A stretch of DNA of 64,000 nt from NCBI RefSeq assembly GCF_947461875.1, contig NC_091507.1, positions 9,219,374-9,283,373 on the forward strand, in the 5' to 3' direction. Under the pieces are notes generated by a model. That model searched no databases. It saw only the letters and a list, made by a program, of their open reading frames with translations, and was not told the DNA's origin. This DNA is from Haliaeetus albicilla (Eukaryota; Chordata; Aves; Accipitriformes; Accipitridae). The position numbers and the translations under genes are program-made. Of the stretch, positions 11,824 through 23,700 are shown piece after piece. The stretch's first letter is position 1. Each line of letters starts with the position of its first letter.

Positions 11824-12420
11824 TGTTGTGCTTTAACCCCAGCTGGCAGCTAAGCCCCACACAGATGCTCGCTTACTCCCCCACAGTGGGATGGGGAGAG
11901 AATCTGAAGGGTAAAAGTGAGAAAACTCATGGGCTGAGATAAAGACAGTTTAATACGGAAAGCAAAAGCTGTGCACACAAGCAAAGCAAACCAAGGAATT
12001 CATTCCCCACTTCCCACGGGCAGGCAGGTGTTCAGCCATCTCCAGGACAGCAGGGCTCCAGCACGCGGAACAGTGACTTGGGAAGACAAACGCCATCACT
12101 CCCAACGTCCCCCCCTTCCTTCTTCTTCCCCCTTCAGCTTTATCTGCTGAGCATGACGTCCTATGGTCTGGACTATCCCTTGGGTCAGTTGGGGTCAGCT
12201 GTCCCGGTTGTGTCCCCCCCCAACTCCTTGTGCCCCCCCAGCCTGCTCGCTGGTGGGGTGGGGGGAGAAGCAGAAAAGCCCTTGGCTCTGGGTGAGCACT
12301 GCTCAGCAGGAACGGAAACATCCCTGGGTTATCAACACTGGTTTGGTCACAAATCCAAAACACAGCCCCATACTAGCTGCTGTGAAGGAAATTAACTCTA
12401 TCCCAGCCAAAACCAGCACA
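11824..12420 (-). mobile_element. Solo LTR A of an endogenous retrovirus (ERVL-like)
   Basis: A 597-bp long terminal repeat in reverse orientation. Read on the minus strand it starts TGTGCTGGTTTTGGCTGG and ends in ACA. It is flanked on both sides by the same five bases, GCCTT (11819-11823 and 12421-12425), a perfect target-site duplication. One LTR with intact duplications and no internal region means a solo LTR left by recombination between two LTRs. A variant poly(A) signal ATTAAA lies at 11949-11954 (minus) and a CRE-like TGACGTC at 12154-12160. The same LTR occurs at 37523-38118 and 53616-54211, well above 90% identical by eye. A 5-bp duplication and TG...CA ends fit ERVL-like elements, but the exact family is not proven. 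No viral gene is present. Confidence 0.9.
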
Positions 12421-12425
12421 GCCTT

Positions 12426-12675
12426 GCACAAACTTTTTTTCTGCAGCTATTTGGAACCCATGTATGCTTTCACAATATTTTCCACGCTATCTGTGGCAAC
12501 AAGCTACACATTTAGCAGACTACCCATTTGTGTCTTTTGAACTGCTCAGCAGCATATTAGTGCCCCTTACTTCATGTATTGGAGGAGACAGTGAACAACT
12601 GCTCCAAACTGACTTTGCTTTCAGAATTTTTCTGATCTCCATCATTCCTTCACTTGAGCCTTTTTCCAGATCTAG
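12426..12675 (-). mobile_element. Old CR1 LINE, continuation (split by LTR A)
   Basis: After the LTR the older CR1 resumes. TATCTGTGGCAACAAGCTAC, TTAGTGCCCCTTACTTCATG and GGAGGAGACAGTGAACAACT match the reverse complement of the CR1 3' region just downstream of the reverse-transcriptase frame. It fades into a T-run at about 12679. The continuity of this CR1 on both sides shows that the LTR landed in it. Confidence 0.6.
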
Positions 12676-15600
12676 ATTTTTTTTTTTATATGTAATATCT
12701 AGTCCCTTTCCTTGCCAACAAAGGATATCCCTGTGGTTTTCCTAGTGCTTTATCTGGTACAAAGAGAACTTTCAATGATGGTGAGGCTTCCCCACACATT
12801 CTGTGGGGAACTATTCTGAGTTTTGGCAGAGCTCATCCCAAGGAGCTGCTGTGTGTGCTAGAAAGGGAAAGCAGACATGTTGCTGCAATCCTGCTGATGA
12901 CTTTCTGCTATTGATTACCATGGATTATGAGAGGATGAATACCATTAGAAGAAACCAAGACCGTGTGATCCAATGAGCCTCTAACAATTGTTTCATTTCC
13001 ATCATGGTAGAGCCAATGTCTTTTATATACAGTATTTGCAGAACTTCTCAGGTATTTAGATGAATTCCTATACTATTTTCAGATATCGTAGTCTTAACAA
13101 ACTGATCCACGGTTTTTTTTGTTTTCATTTTTTTAAAACTATATTTTTAAAACTATTTTGTTATGTACCTTTCTCAGTTCCTTTCCATAACATCTTAAAA
13201 CCGATACTGGCAGGATGTGAACCAATGCAATACATAGAAACAGCACATACTGTATTATTAGAATGGCTCTGCCCATAAATTAGTAGAAGATTTTGCCACC
13301 TAGGACTGCCAACTCCAAGATCTTAAAGCAGGCATGCAAAGTTAATTGAGAACAATTCTGAGAGAAAGATGGATCCCAAGGTATTTGAAGCCCTGAGGTA
13401 ACCAGCTGGCCTGAAAATCTAGTGGGAGGGGAAAAGTAATTAGATGTTCCAAGCAAATTGCCCCAGACTTATTGATATTGATTTAAAATCAAGATAATCC
13501 TCTGTATGATTTCCAAAGGAACTGAGCAACTGCCTTATTTTTAAAAAAATATGATAAAGCAGCACTAGTCACTGATCATATCTACTGCACACACCCATCC
13601 ACTGTAATACTTTCCTCTGGCAAAATGATACAGCCAGCTTCACAGAGACAATGGGAATTTCTCCTTTTCAGTAGGAGGTAGGCAGGCCTGTAGTAAATTT
13701 CCCATTACAGTTATGCAAGTTTCAGCAAAACTGAGAAACACAATAACTCCTTGTTCTTGTGTACCACTGATAGAGAAAACATCCTAAATGTGTGCCACAT
13801 CATTACTGAAATCTTTCAGCTGATCCATGTTGGATTTCTACTTATTGACCTTCTTAAGCAACTTTCCACAAAGTTAGAACACTAAAAGTACAAAACACCA
13901 AAGGCACATCAATCTCACCAAAACCTTAATATTTTTTTCTTTTGAAAGGAGTAATAGATGTTCTGAGGGAAACAAATCCCATCTGTTTAATGTCTTTCTG
14001 GCGATGACAGTCTTGAGGCATTTGTTTAGCTGTTCCCTGAGTTTTAAAGCACCCTGAAACGACGACAGCTGCTCTGCGGAGTGGCTAGGTGTGTCAGGAA
14101 TCGCATGAATGGATCGATCCTGAGGTTCTCCCTGTCCCTGCCAAAGGCCAGTACCAGGGTCTTCCAAGGTTCTCATCCAAAACTGTCATTACTAATGATG
14201 ATAACCAAATACTCTTGTTAAGAATATGCACATCTAGTCATTTTTTTGAAATAATTACAAAGAGCAGCTATGGCAGAGAATTACACAGCCTAATTAAATA
14301 GAAATGCTAGAAAAGCATTCCCTTTCATTGGTTTTTAATTGCACACCTTTCCAGTTCATTGTGTCTACCTTTAAGGGGCAAGGTCACCAACAGTGCCTAC
14401 TCTGGACTGCTTGTTACTCCCCTTTCCTTCGTCTGGGGACAGCAGCAGCACCAAAACCCGGCTTGAGAGGAAATGACAGCTTGTAAGGGGCAGCCCACAG
14501 GCACCAGGGATGAAACCTTGCTGGGGTGACAGCCCTACTGACAAACCGCCTACTGGCAGTCTCCTTTGTTTTAAGAGCATTTCAAGCTGAGTATTTTCTA
14601 TATGGGGCTACCAACCTATAGTGCTTGGTACTGCTGGAACAGTTCACTCACCTGTGTTCTTTCTTTAGCATCATTTCATTGTTCTGCAGCTGCAGGGTAT
14701 GGCAGATGAGCAGCAGCATCATGTGTGGCACTTTTAGGAGACAGGAGAGGTATGGGAAGCTATGGAACAAGGAAATAATGTTGATATAAATGGCAAAGAT
14801 CTCTCTATAGTTTTCCATTTGTATGGTTGCCTGACCCTATTGGATCCCATAGTGTCTCAGCACTCTCCATTCGGTGCCGAATTTTTTTTTTTTGAAACCT
14901 GCCTTTAATGATTTACCTGACAATATTTTACAAAAGAAGTTTTTCCTTGCATCATACTGAAAGTATACTTTTATTCCTGGGGGGAAAGAGGGAGAGGAGT
15001 GATTTACCTACATACTTACACTGAATCGTAAGCTTCAGAGTTTTCCTGAGTATATGATCTACTCATGATCTCCACAACCACTAATAAATTAATCCATGAA
15101 TTTTCAATTTCTTTTTATTCCTCTGCAATTCAGCAACATTTGTATTTTCAATGCTGCTTTATAATGTAAAGTCCCTTCAGGTGGGAACACCTCCTTCCTC
15201 CTCATTTTGCTTTCATACATTATATAACAGACACAGACTATCACTGGAACTCTCTCAACTCTTTTAAGTTTCCCTATGAGGGAGAGATGCAACTCAACTC
15301 ATGACTGACTATTGTATTACAATACTTTGATTTTCTCATTTTAAGTCTAGTGACTGTCAATGTGAACAGGTCAAATCCAGCAATGATTTTCCTGTAGATC
15401 AACAATGGGATCTTATGAACTCCCATGTGGTGCTGGAGATCAAAGCAGATTACAAATGGTAGCATTCGTATGAATGTTTTGCTTTCAAAAAACCCACAAG
15501 CCATTTGGAAATGTCTGCTGTGCAAGGCATGCAAGAACGGTATCATGGAGGATGTTGATAGCTCTGTTCCATAGAGTTAGCACAGCAGTAGCTAAAGTGG

Positions 15601-16250
15601 AATGGGGAAATTTTACAAAGAAGATTTAAAATATTATCTACCAAATAATAGATAGGCAGATTACTCAATATAATTGGATTGAAAACACAATTATGGGCAG
15701 ATTTCTGGCTGTAAATCCCAGAGATCTTATAAGAACTGAAAAAAAGCCCCACGTGACAATCTATCCTGGATCTAGAGCCAGCAGTCACTGAAGTCAAGGG
15801 GAAAACTCTTGACAGGCTTCAGCAGAGACTGGAAGCTGGAGATTAGTCTGCAAGAGGAAAAATTCCTCACCTGACTTCTGTATAGTGTGGGTCATATAAA
15901 AGTGATTGAGAAATCCAGTCCCCATACCATTTCAGTGGCAATGTTACAGAGAACACTGCCAATTACTGAGTCAATGACCTAATTTAGACCTAAGGTATTA
16001 CTGGAGAATTAGAGGATAATAAATACTAGAAGTGATGAAGGAAGACAAGAAGTTTCGAGCCAACAAGTCACTCTCTTTTTAGGGAATCTGGAAAACTTAT
16101 TGCTGAGTCTGGCAAAGAGCAGGCACTTAGCGCTGCTCATATCTCAGTAAAAGTGGGGGCTTAGCAAGCTTATTTACCCGCTGCACTGGCAAAGCCTAAA
16201 GGATTACTCAAATGGGTGGATGTGGGTGAGATGAATACGTCAGCCAGACT
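12676..16250. other. Unique AT-rich DNA
   Basis: No gene or clear repeat. The longest frames are 100 codons (13874-14176, minus) and 90 codons (15274-15546, minus), neither recognisable. A T-run at 14881-14893 and short A-runs are the only low-complexity parts. Confidence 0.5.
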
Positions 16251-17060
16251 GAAACCTTCTGGCCAACATGAATGGAAAACCAAGGTTCAGCCACAGATCT
16301 GTGCCGATGAAGAGGGATGACCCGTGATCCTCAGACATTTATACGGGAGGCTGTTCTGCTGCTGAGAGCTCACTGGGCTCTGGTGTTTCACACAGACGCT
16401 TTCCCCACTCTGCCCCACAAGCGCTCGCACTCAGCTCGGCCCCACGTGTGGGGCACAGCCCTGGAGGCAGTGGGGGGGCAGCCAGCCTGGGGCTGCCTGG
16501 TGCTTACTCTTTGCCAAGCAAGAAAGGAAACCATTTCAAGGGAAATTACTCTCCAGCAAGTACACCAAAGTTCAGCACCTAATCATAGGTTGCTAAGATG
16601 CTGTTTGTTAGTCTTTTTGGCATCCCTTGCCGCTGTGCCGTGGGTCACACACTCTCGCATCGATGCAGGGGAACAGAGCACAGTGAAATCTTCACTCCAA
16701 TGACCTCTTCTGCTTCTGCTACCTTGCAAATATATATATATTTTTTTTTTTTTCTTTTCTTTTCAGGGAGCAGAAGTAGCAGACATCTTCCAAGGATAAG
16801 ACTAGCATGCCTGCTAAAAATATCTCATTGGATAAGAAAGGCAGCCCCTGAAAGGCCTTGCAGAGGAGGGCTGGGGAGGAGGGCTGCGGTCGGGTGCTGG
16901 CACCCAGGGAGCGACGGGACATGGAGGGAGGGGAGAGCACGAGGGAAGGACGTACCCGCTCCCGATTCCTGCTCTCTGAAGGCTTTGAGGGCCCTCTCAC
17001 CTGGGGTACTTTCCAGAGGCATGCAGTACACATATTTGGACAGCCAAGTTTTTCTGATAC
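16251..17060 (+). other. GC-richer segment with a strong splice-acceptor-like site
   Basis: Compared with its flanks this segment has more G+C and clusters of CpG (around 16380-16460, 16630-16670 and 16890-16970). At 16741-16766 a long pyrimidine tract ends in TTTTCAG followed by GGAGCAG, which looks like a textbook 3' splice site. The open frames of 128 codons (16317-16703, plus) and 155 codons (16598-17065, plus) resemble no known protein and their openness follows from GC content. Possibilities are an exon of a non-coding RNA, a decayed exon, or chance. The T-tract may simply be a TA/T microsatellite. Confidence 0.25.
16730..16766. repeat. (TA)n followed by T-rich tract
   Basis: TATATATATA runs into T13, then CTTTTCTTTTCAG. 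It is a simple repeat that doubles as the polypyrimidine tract of the acceptor-like site. Confidence 0.85.
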
Positions 17061-20000
17061 CATGAAGGCTATGGGACTTCTTTAACAAAGATGAATATCT
17101 ACATTCTCAGGGAATGTACGGACATGGCTTCTACATCCCTAGTGATTATTATAGCTACTGAGCATCTGAAGATTTTGGGTTGCTTTTCAGAAAGCATTAT
17201 TTAATTAAACAATCAAATAGGCCTTTACTTGACAGGATTTTTCCTCTGCTAAAATAATGTAAGTGTTCAATTTTTATTGAAACAATAAAAATAAATGCAT
17301 GTTTGCTAATTGTTTTGATAAGAACAGTAGACCGAATAAAGGGGAGGAAATGAAGAGGGAAACATGCAGGGCTGAAGTATGTATTCTTACTAAAAATAAA
17401 AGATTCTTATCAAGGATTAAAAATTTAAAAAAAAAAATTAAAAAAGCACATGATCACGAGAATGAAACAATGCAACAATGTATAAACCACAGAAATGAGA
17501 ATCAAGGAAGAGGTGATGCAGTTGGTAGTCATTTCAGAGAGAGAAATAGATAGAACAATAAGAAGTAATATGTGCTTTTGAATTAAGAAAGAATAATATT
17601 CTGCAAAAGAGAGAGCTGTGTTACCAGAAATACATCTCAAGATGGTGAGAAAGTCATTAAACAGAGTTGTGTTTGGCAGTGACCACTCATCTGAATGACT
17701 ACAGTCCCTGTAAAAAAAGCTCGGCCTTTTCTCTATTTTATTTACTGTGTGTCCGTGTGGGAGCACTTCTGTGTATATTTGATACTCATGAATTTTGCTT
17801 GATGAAAGATTGCAAACTTAGACCATGGGCCAAAATGTTGGCTCTGCTGAAGCCAATGGCAAAAATATCGCAGCTCCTGTCTACTTACCGTCTCAACCAG
17901 GCATATTTTACAAGTCCTAATCCTTTGCCAAACTGCTTTAAAAAAGACTTCGTCCTGACTGAACAAGTAAGAAAAAAATTATCCTGCATGTAATATTAAT
18001 ATTTGAAATCTGTCATTTTTCTGCTTACTTCTCAACTTTAAGTGCCTGCACTTATTTATTCTTTAACCGGAGGAATGAAACACATCAATAAGCCTGCTTC
18101 CTGTGATCTGGTAGGTTACACCATCTGCTAAAATATGTAAATATATTAAAGAGATCTTCTTGAAAATAAAGTAATCTAATTTCAGCATATATGCTCCTCA
18201 GTAGTATGAGTAAAGAAAAGTACTATACGCGATTAAAGCAGTGAGAGTTCATTCTGCAGCCGAGCAAGGTATTGATGCTATTTCACTGTGAAATCTGGAA
18301 CACTTGGTATATGTAACTGAGATTTATGAATGACAGGCACGACCAAAGTCTGTCATGTACTCCTCTTCCATTATAGCCACTGAATGGCTATGTGATGGAG
18401 CATCAAAGCCCTTCAAATGTATGCTTTTCTTGGCTGTTCTCAGGTTAGGCTCTGTGTAGATTCAACTCTGATGATAAGCCCTTCAAACTGCACAGGCATT
18501 TTGATCACAGAAAAGCAAAATGCGGTCTATGAATCTAAACTGCAGTGAACTAGATCCTCCACAATGCTAGTGAACTAGGTAAGTGTTTCAAAGGCTGTCT
18601 AACTCTACTTCAACATCAATTGCCAAACTCCATCTGAGAAGTTTTTACACAGGAGCAGAGAGCAAATATTTTAAACTCCTCCTTTTTTTTTTTTTTTTCC
18701 CCCCCTTTTTTTCCCCCTCACAAAAGCATGCCAGAATGCCCATTTTTTAATAATAAGGAATGAGTACTCCCAGCTGAAACTCTCCTTTCAATCAAGGCCA
18801 CAGGCTAAAAACCTAAAAGACAATGGTAGCAGGATCCTCCTGGGATCTTGGACTGCTGCATTATTCCATCTCCGATATGCAAGCCTAAGACATAACAAGA
18901 GTTAAAAAGGCTGTGTCAGGAATATCAACTCTGACATTTCTCTTTGTAACTAATTTTGTACAGTTATGTTACGGAACTCCACATAAGCAGTTCATTTATA
19001 CCTTGGAAAAGGAGGGAAGGAAAAACAAACATCATGTGTAACATTAATGTAGGAGGCAGCAAAATTTGTATCAACAATTCTGCCATACTATATGGGCATA
19101 GATGTATTTTAATGTTTTTATAGGAAACTTGCATAAGTAAATCTTTAAAAACTAGGCATGCTACTGTACAGGTATAGATCTATTTGTCTAGCTTCAGCTT
19201 TTCTCTAAGGGCAATTTCCACAGTATTTAAGTGCCTTACAACAAATTAGATTATATTCAGATAAACACAGAATTATTTGCTTCCTCCACTGTAGGGCTTT
19301 CTTACATGTGCGTGTATGTACACACATATCAGAACATACACACAATACGTACATACAGCTGCATATATCTTTATAATTTTTAATGGGAAAGGGTATTAAG
19401 ATTTTATGCCCCAACATCCTTAAGCTGAAAATTTTGATTTAAATTGAATAAGACAAAAAGGTCTATACATTTGTATTGTGACCATTGTTGTATCCTTGCC
19501 TGTAGGTTGATACATTCATGAAAACAGTTTCAGGATCTAGATTAATTTAATTTGTTTTTTAAACTCAGTCCCTGAATGATTACTGGAAAAGCACATGCTT
19601 ATTTTCCAATATTTGTCAAACACCGGCTTAAACACTGCTTGAACAGAAAGGTGCTGAGCAGAAATCACCTGGTGAGACCTGGTGCAGGAGCCACCCCGCC
19701 ACCCCGCTGACCCCACGCATGCAGCTGGCACCACACAGATGCTTGGAGACACAGCAAATGTCCTAGCCCAGCTTCCATCTGCTGTAAAAAATACCCAGGC
19801 ACAAAGGGGAGCCCAGTTAAGCCTGGTGAAATTGCTGCTGTGCCCTCCAGATGCCAGAGAAGATGTACAAAAAGCAGTAAGGCGGCTGCCCATGTGCCCT
19901 TTGTTTTCACGCTGTCATAGCTAAGCTGTGCGGCCTTATTTAATAGGACTGACAGCATAACCTACATGGCACAGCTTTTTCAACCAGTTCTGAGCATTGA

Positions 20001-20500
20001 TTGTACTTTATTTATTCGGCACTTGAGCTATCAAAGGGAAAAAGTGCCCGTGGCAAGCTAGGTTGCAGTAACAATCTGTGCATTTTAAACTGCCTGCATC
20101 TACTTAGTTACTATACCTACTCCCAACTGCGTGATTAAATACAAATGATGTTTCCATATATTAACTGCAAGCTTCTTTCCAATATGTGCTGAGCATGATA
20201 CTTAAAACATAGGATTCTCAAATGGAATAAAATTTATGGGAGTAATTTCCCAAATGTGTATGATTATCACTTGCAAGGATGTATACACCAGTTAAAGTCT
20301 ACAGTATTATGAGAAATCATTTCCAGTCTGCTGAGAATGGAAACAAAGAATTAAAATTCCGCTTCCCCACAAAGAAGCCTCTCATATAAATCAGCTACCT
20401 GTTTGTCACTCAGACATTAATATAGTGCTCAAATTTGTACATTCTCCATGCCATTTATGTGTAAACATTACCTATCTTACTACATCAATACTGTCTTTGG
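17061..20500. other. Unique AT-rich DNA
   Basis: No gene. The longest frames are 118 codons (19537-19893, minus) in a mildly GC-rich patch, 113 codons (17425-17766, minus) and 108 codons (17667-17993, plus), mutually overlapping and unrecognised. It contains an A-rich run at about 17421-17446 and the pyrimidine tract at 18678-18719. Confidence 0.5.
18678..18719. repeat. Homopyrimidine tract (T/C)
   Basis: About 42 consecutive pyrimidines: CCTCC, a T16 run, C7, T7 and C5 blocks. Such tracts can form triplex (H-DNA) and are prone to length errors. Confidence 0.9.
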
Positions 20501-20720
20501 AAATTATATTGATTTAAATAGAGGATTTAACATTGGAAATTACCTTCAACTCCTGTTCTGTTTTTTTCAAAAAATTAACTGAACTTTAATCAATTAACTG
20601 CTGACCCTTAATGGAGAAGTTGCATTAATGCATTTTGAACAGAAGAACAAGTAAGCCAGTGAGGTAAATAAAAAATGGATTAAAATTAAGAATGGTAGAT
20701 CACTCCAAATAAATCAGTTA
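20501..20720. promoter_or_regulatory. Candidate conserved non-coding element
   Basis: CATTGGAAATTACC, AAAATTAACTGAAC, TTTAATCAATTAACTGCTGA, GCATTAATGCATTTTG and GAGGTAAATAAAAAATGG form a compact homeodomain and forkhead-like cluster in unique sequence, with no frame and no repeat similarity. The inference is from motifs only. Confidence 0.22.
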
Positions 20721-23700
20721 TCTCTCTCTTCTAAAAGTACTGGTTCTGTAAGCAAGAGAAATTTGATAGCTCTGGTTAATCTGAACTTTCGTAACTTATT
20801 TGAAGGGCACGTGTAAATGGTTAGCAAAACAAGGCAAGTAACAGAAAGCTATCATTCACAAGATGGAGAGGGAAGAGGAAGGAGCTATGTGAAGTGCAGG
20901 ACTTAGTTCCAGTCTGAGCTCTAAAACTGATTTCTGAGTGAGCTACCAGCCTCAAATTGCCTACTTTCAACCCTAGGTCATATCATGAGTTTTTATGTGA
21001 TTTATTCATTGCCTGTTTAATGCCAAAATGAGTAAGGTGCGAGACACACTGGCATGAGAGAGACAAACGTACTGCCAGGATGCAGAAAGAGACACGTTTC
21101 CAGTAGGGGGAGGGAAAACCTGATGCCTTTGCATGTGATGATGGGATTAGTTTAAACTGAAGTGACGTGTACTTCACACCCACATTCAAAAAGACCGACT
21201 CACACAGGAGCAGGTGCAGGAGGGGTTCTGAGGATGATGGGGGGAGCACGTCTCACAACAAAACCATCAGTGGTCTGAAGGAGGACCTGCCTGTAGTCAA
21301 CTTCTTCAGGCTTTCCTTATGACAAGGCACTGCTGAAGGCTGTCACTGCACTCTCCTCCCTCACTGTGGTTCAGGAAAGTCCTTTGCCATCAACGCCTCT
21401 AATCCCCTCCTGGGATGCAGACAGCTGAGGATGTCTCCCCATATCTGCTCTTTTGGGAGGGGGGATCACAGGTCTTCAAAACCGCTAGCCAGATTTAGGT
21501 ACCCCTGAGGGGTTTCCATGGCAGGGACCTACAGCCTGCCACTAGGATATTCTAGGATGACAGTACTTTCCATGCATCCTATTCATAAGAGTGTTGGAGA
21601 TAACTTGAAGCAGAAAACAAATACAGTGGGGGTATGTCTTTTGTCTCATGGTTAGTGGCTAACAGGGACGAGAGAGTGTATCTGTTTCCAAGACCTTATC
21701 CCAGCATTAAAAAAAAATTATCCCCTGTACACCACTGAAATAAGGGGAAAATGCTGGTGCTTGAAATTCCCTGCCCCTGTGTATGGCGCAGAAGACTGAA
21801 GGTAGTACCGATTTCTGCTTCCAGACTCCACATACAAGGCAGAGCTGTAGAGAATTATAACTTTCCTGTCTTCTGGCAGATAGTATTGATCTCACCATCT
21901 ACTGTTACTTCTTTTAGTCAACAGTGAACAAGTGTATGTCAATGCATCCCATGTAAAAGCAACCACCTACATATGACTCATCAAATGGGAGGATTGTTTG
22001 ATCAAAGGAAATAATGTAGTGTTCCTAAAGGAATAGTGAACTTTCTAAGGTAGACAGGTTAGAAGTATTCTCTCACTTTTGCAGAAGATGTAACACGAGG
22101 ACGTTACTTACCTGTTCCTTATTCTCTGTACAATGTGTCTCCAAGAAGAGGCTGGGCCATTACAAGCACTCAAAAGTAAATGATCAGCGAAAAATAACAT
22201 ATCCATATGTTGGAATAGCCTTTAAGAAATGTGAGCATAGTCTCAGGTTTTTATGTCTCAAAGTAACTGTTATTACAAAAGATGAGGGGAGACTTTTTAA
22301 TCTTAAAAATATTCCTCAGGCAAGCCTGAAAAAAAATGGACCCACAAAGAAATAAAAAACCTGAAATAATTGGTATATAGCATTTTTTTAATCTATTAAA
22401 ATATAAGTAGACTAAGTTTTACATTACCTCATATTCTTTCTTCTCAGGTGTGCATGATTCTGAGATGTAGACCAGATTGAACATGTCAAAGTCTGCAATT
22501 TCTGCTTATTTTTGTTTATTGTTCTTTCTTTTTCCTTTCTCTTTTTTTTCCCCCCTTTCCTGGCTGGACAACAAATGTTACACCTAACATTTCACATTTA
22601 AAAAGTATGAGCTGTTCTTGTAATGATCACAGAATTTAGAGGAAAGCATTGAATCTGACAGATTTGTGTAAGATAAGAGTTAACCAGTTAAATGTTTTGT
22701 GTTTCTTCATCTTTGTACTTACAATATAAGTTATATATTTTGTTTGAGTTCTAAAAATATAGCCTTTTTGGATTCAGTGCTTAATGAAAACAGAGTATTA
22801 TACTATGAAAGGTGACCTATTGAAGGCAAAGTGCTAATAAGTAGCAGATTGTTCAACATGACCTAAACCCTTTTTTTATTGAAAAATGAGATCTACAAAG
22901 GTACTTTGTAACATGTTTCATAAGGACTTAATTTTGCTCAGCACTAACAGGGCCATTAAATATACTTAGAATCTGGATTACAAGAAAACAGGGATATTTG
23001 TATTCTCTTTTACCTTTTTCTGAAAGTAAAAATGCATGCCTCTTGTACTCCCTTAAGATACTTTCTAAAGAAACAAAAGAAACTTAATAAAATCTCCTCT
23101 CTGGGGGCAGACTTAGAGAGAAAAAGGCAGGGCCGGGGGGAGGGGGCAGAGGATGAGCTGTGGAACTGACTTTTTTCTACCATTAATTACAGATGATTGT
23201 GCAACCCACAAGAGGTCTAATGAGCACCTTCTTACTGCAGCCAAGTGGTTGTCTATGGAGCAGCCATATAGTCTGACACCCACTAGTCCCTGCCTAATTA
23301 CAAAAGCCGTTGCATTTCATAGATGCGCTCATGTAACAAGCAGAGGCAGTGGCCGAGCAGTGAACATGCTGTGACTGTTGCTGACCAGGGTTTTTACTGT
23401 TGTGCCATTGCTACCTTGCAGGGCCACCCCCCCATCCCACAACTTACTTCCTAGATTCACCCATGGGCACTCATCCCACGTTTGAACCCTAAATTCTTGA
23501 ATGCCACTACTTCACATCTCTGAAGAGCACGTAGTGCTGGGGTGCCGTGACTCAGAGATGTCACCAGAAAATAAATCAGCCTGTTGCATCAGAAATTTAA
23601 CTGTAGCTGGAATCTCCATCTGACCCAGCTTTACAGCTATCCCTGTTCAGGGAATGCTCACTTGCCCAGGTCCTCCAACACTTCCTAGTGAATCAAAGGC

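Noticed and set aside
11950..12363. 137-codon minus-strand frame as a possible viral gene
   Set aside because: It lies wholly inside LTR A, where no retroviral protein is encoded.
16598..17065. 155-codon plus frame, the longest in the window
   Set aside because: It crosses the TA/T tract, has no protein similarity, and opposing frames are open as well, which points to GC composition.
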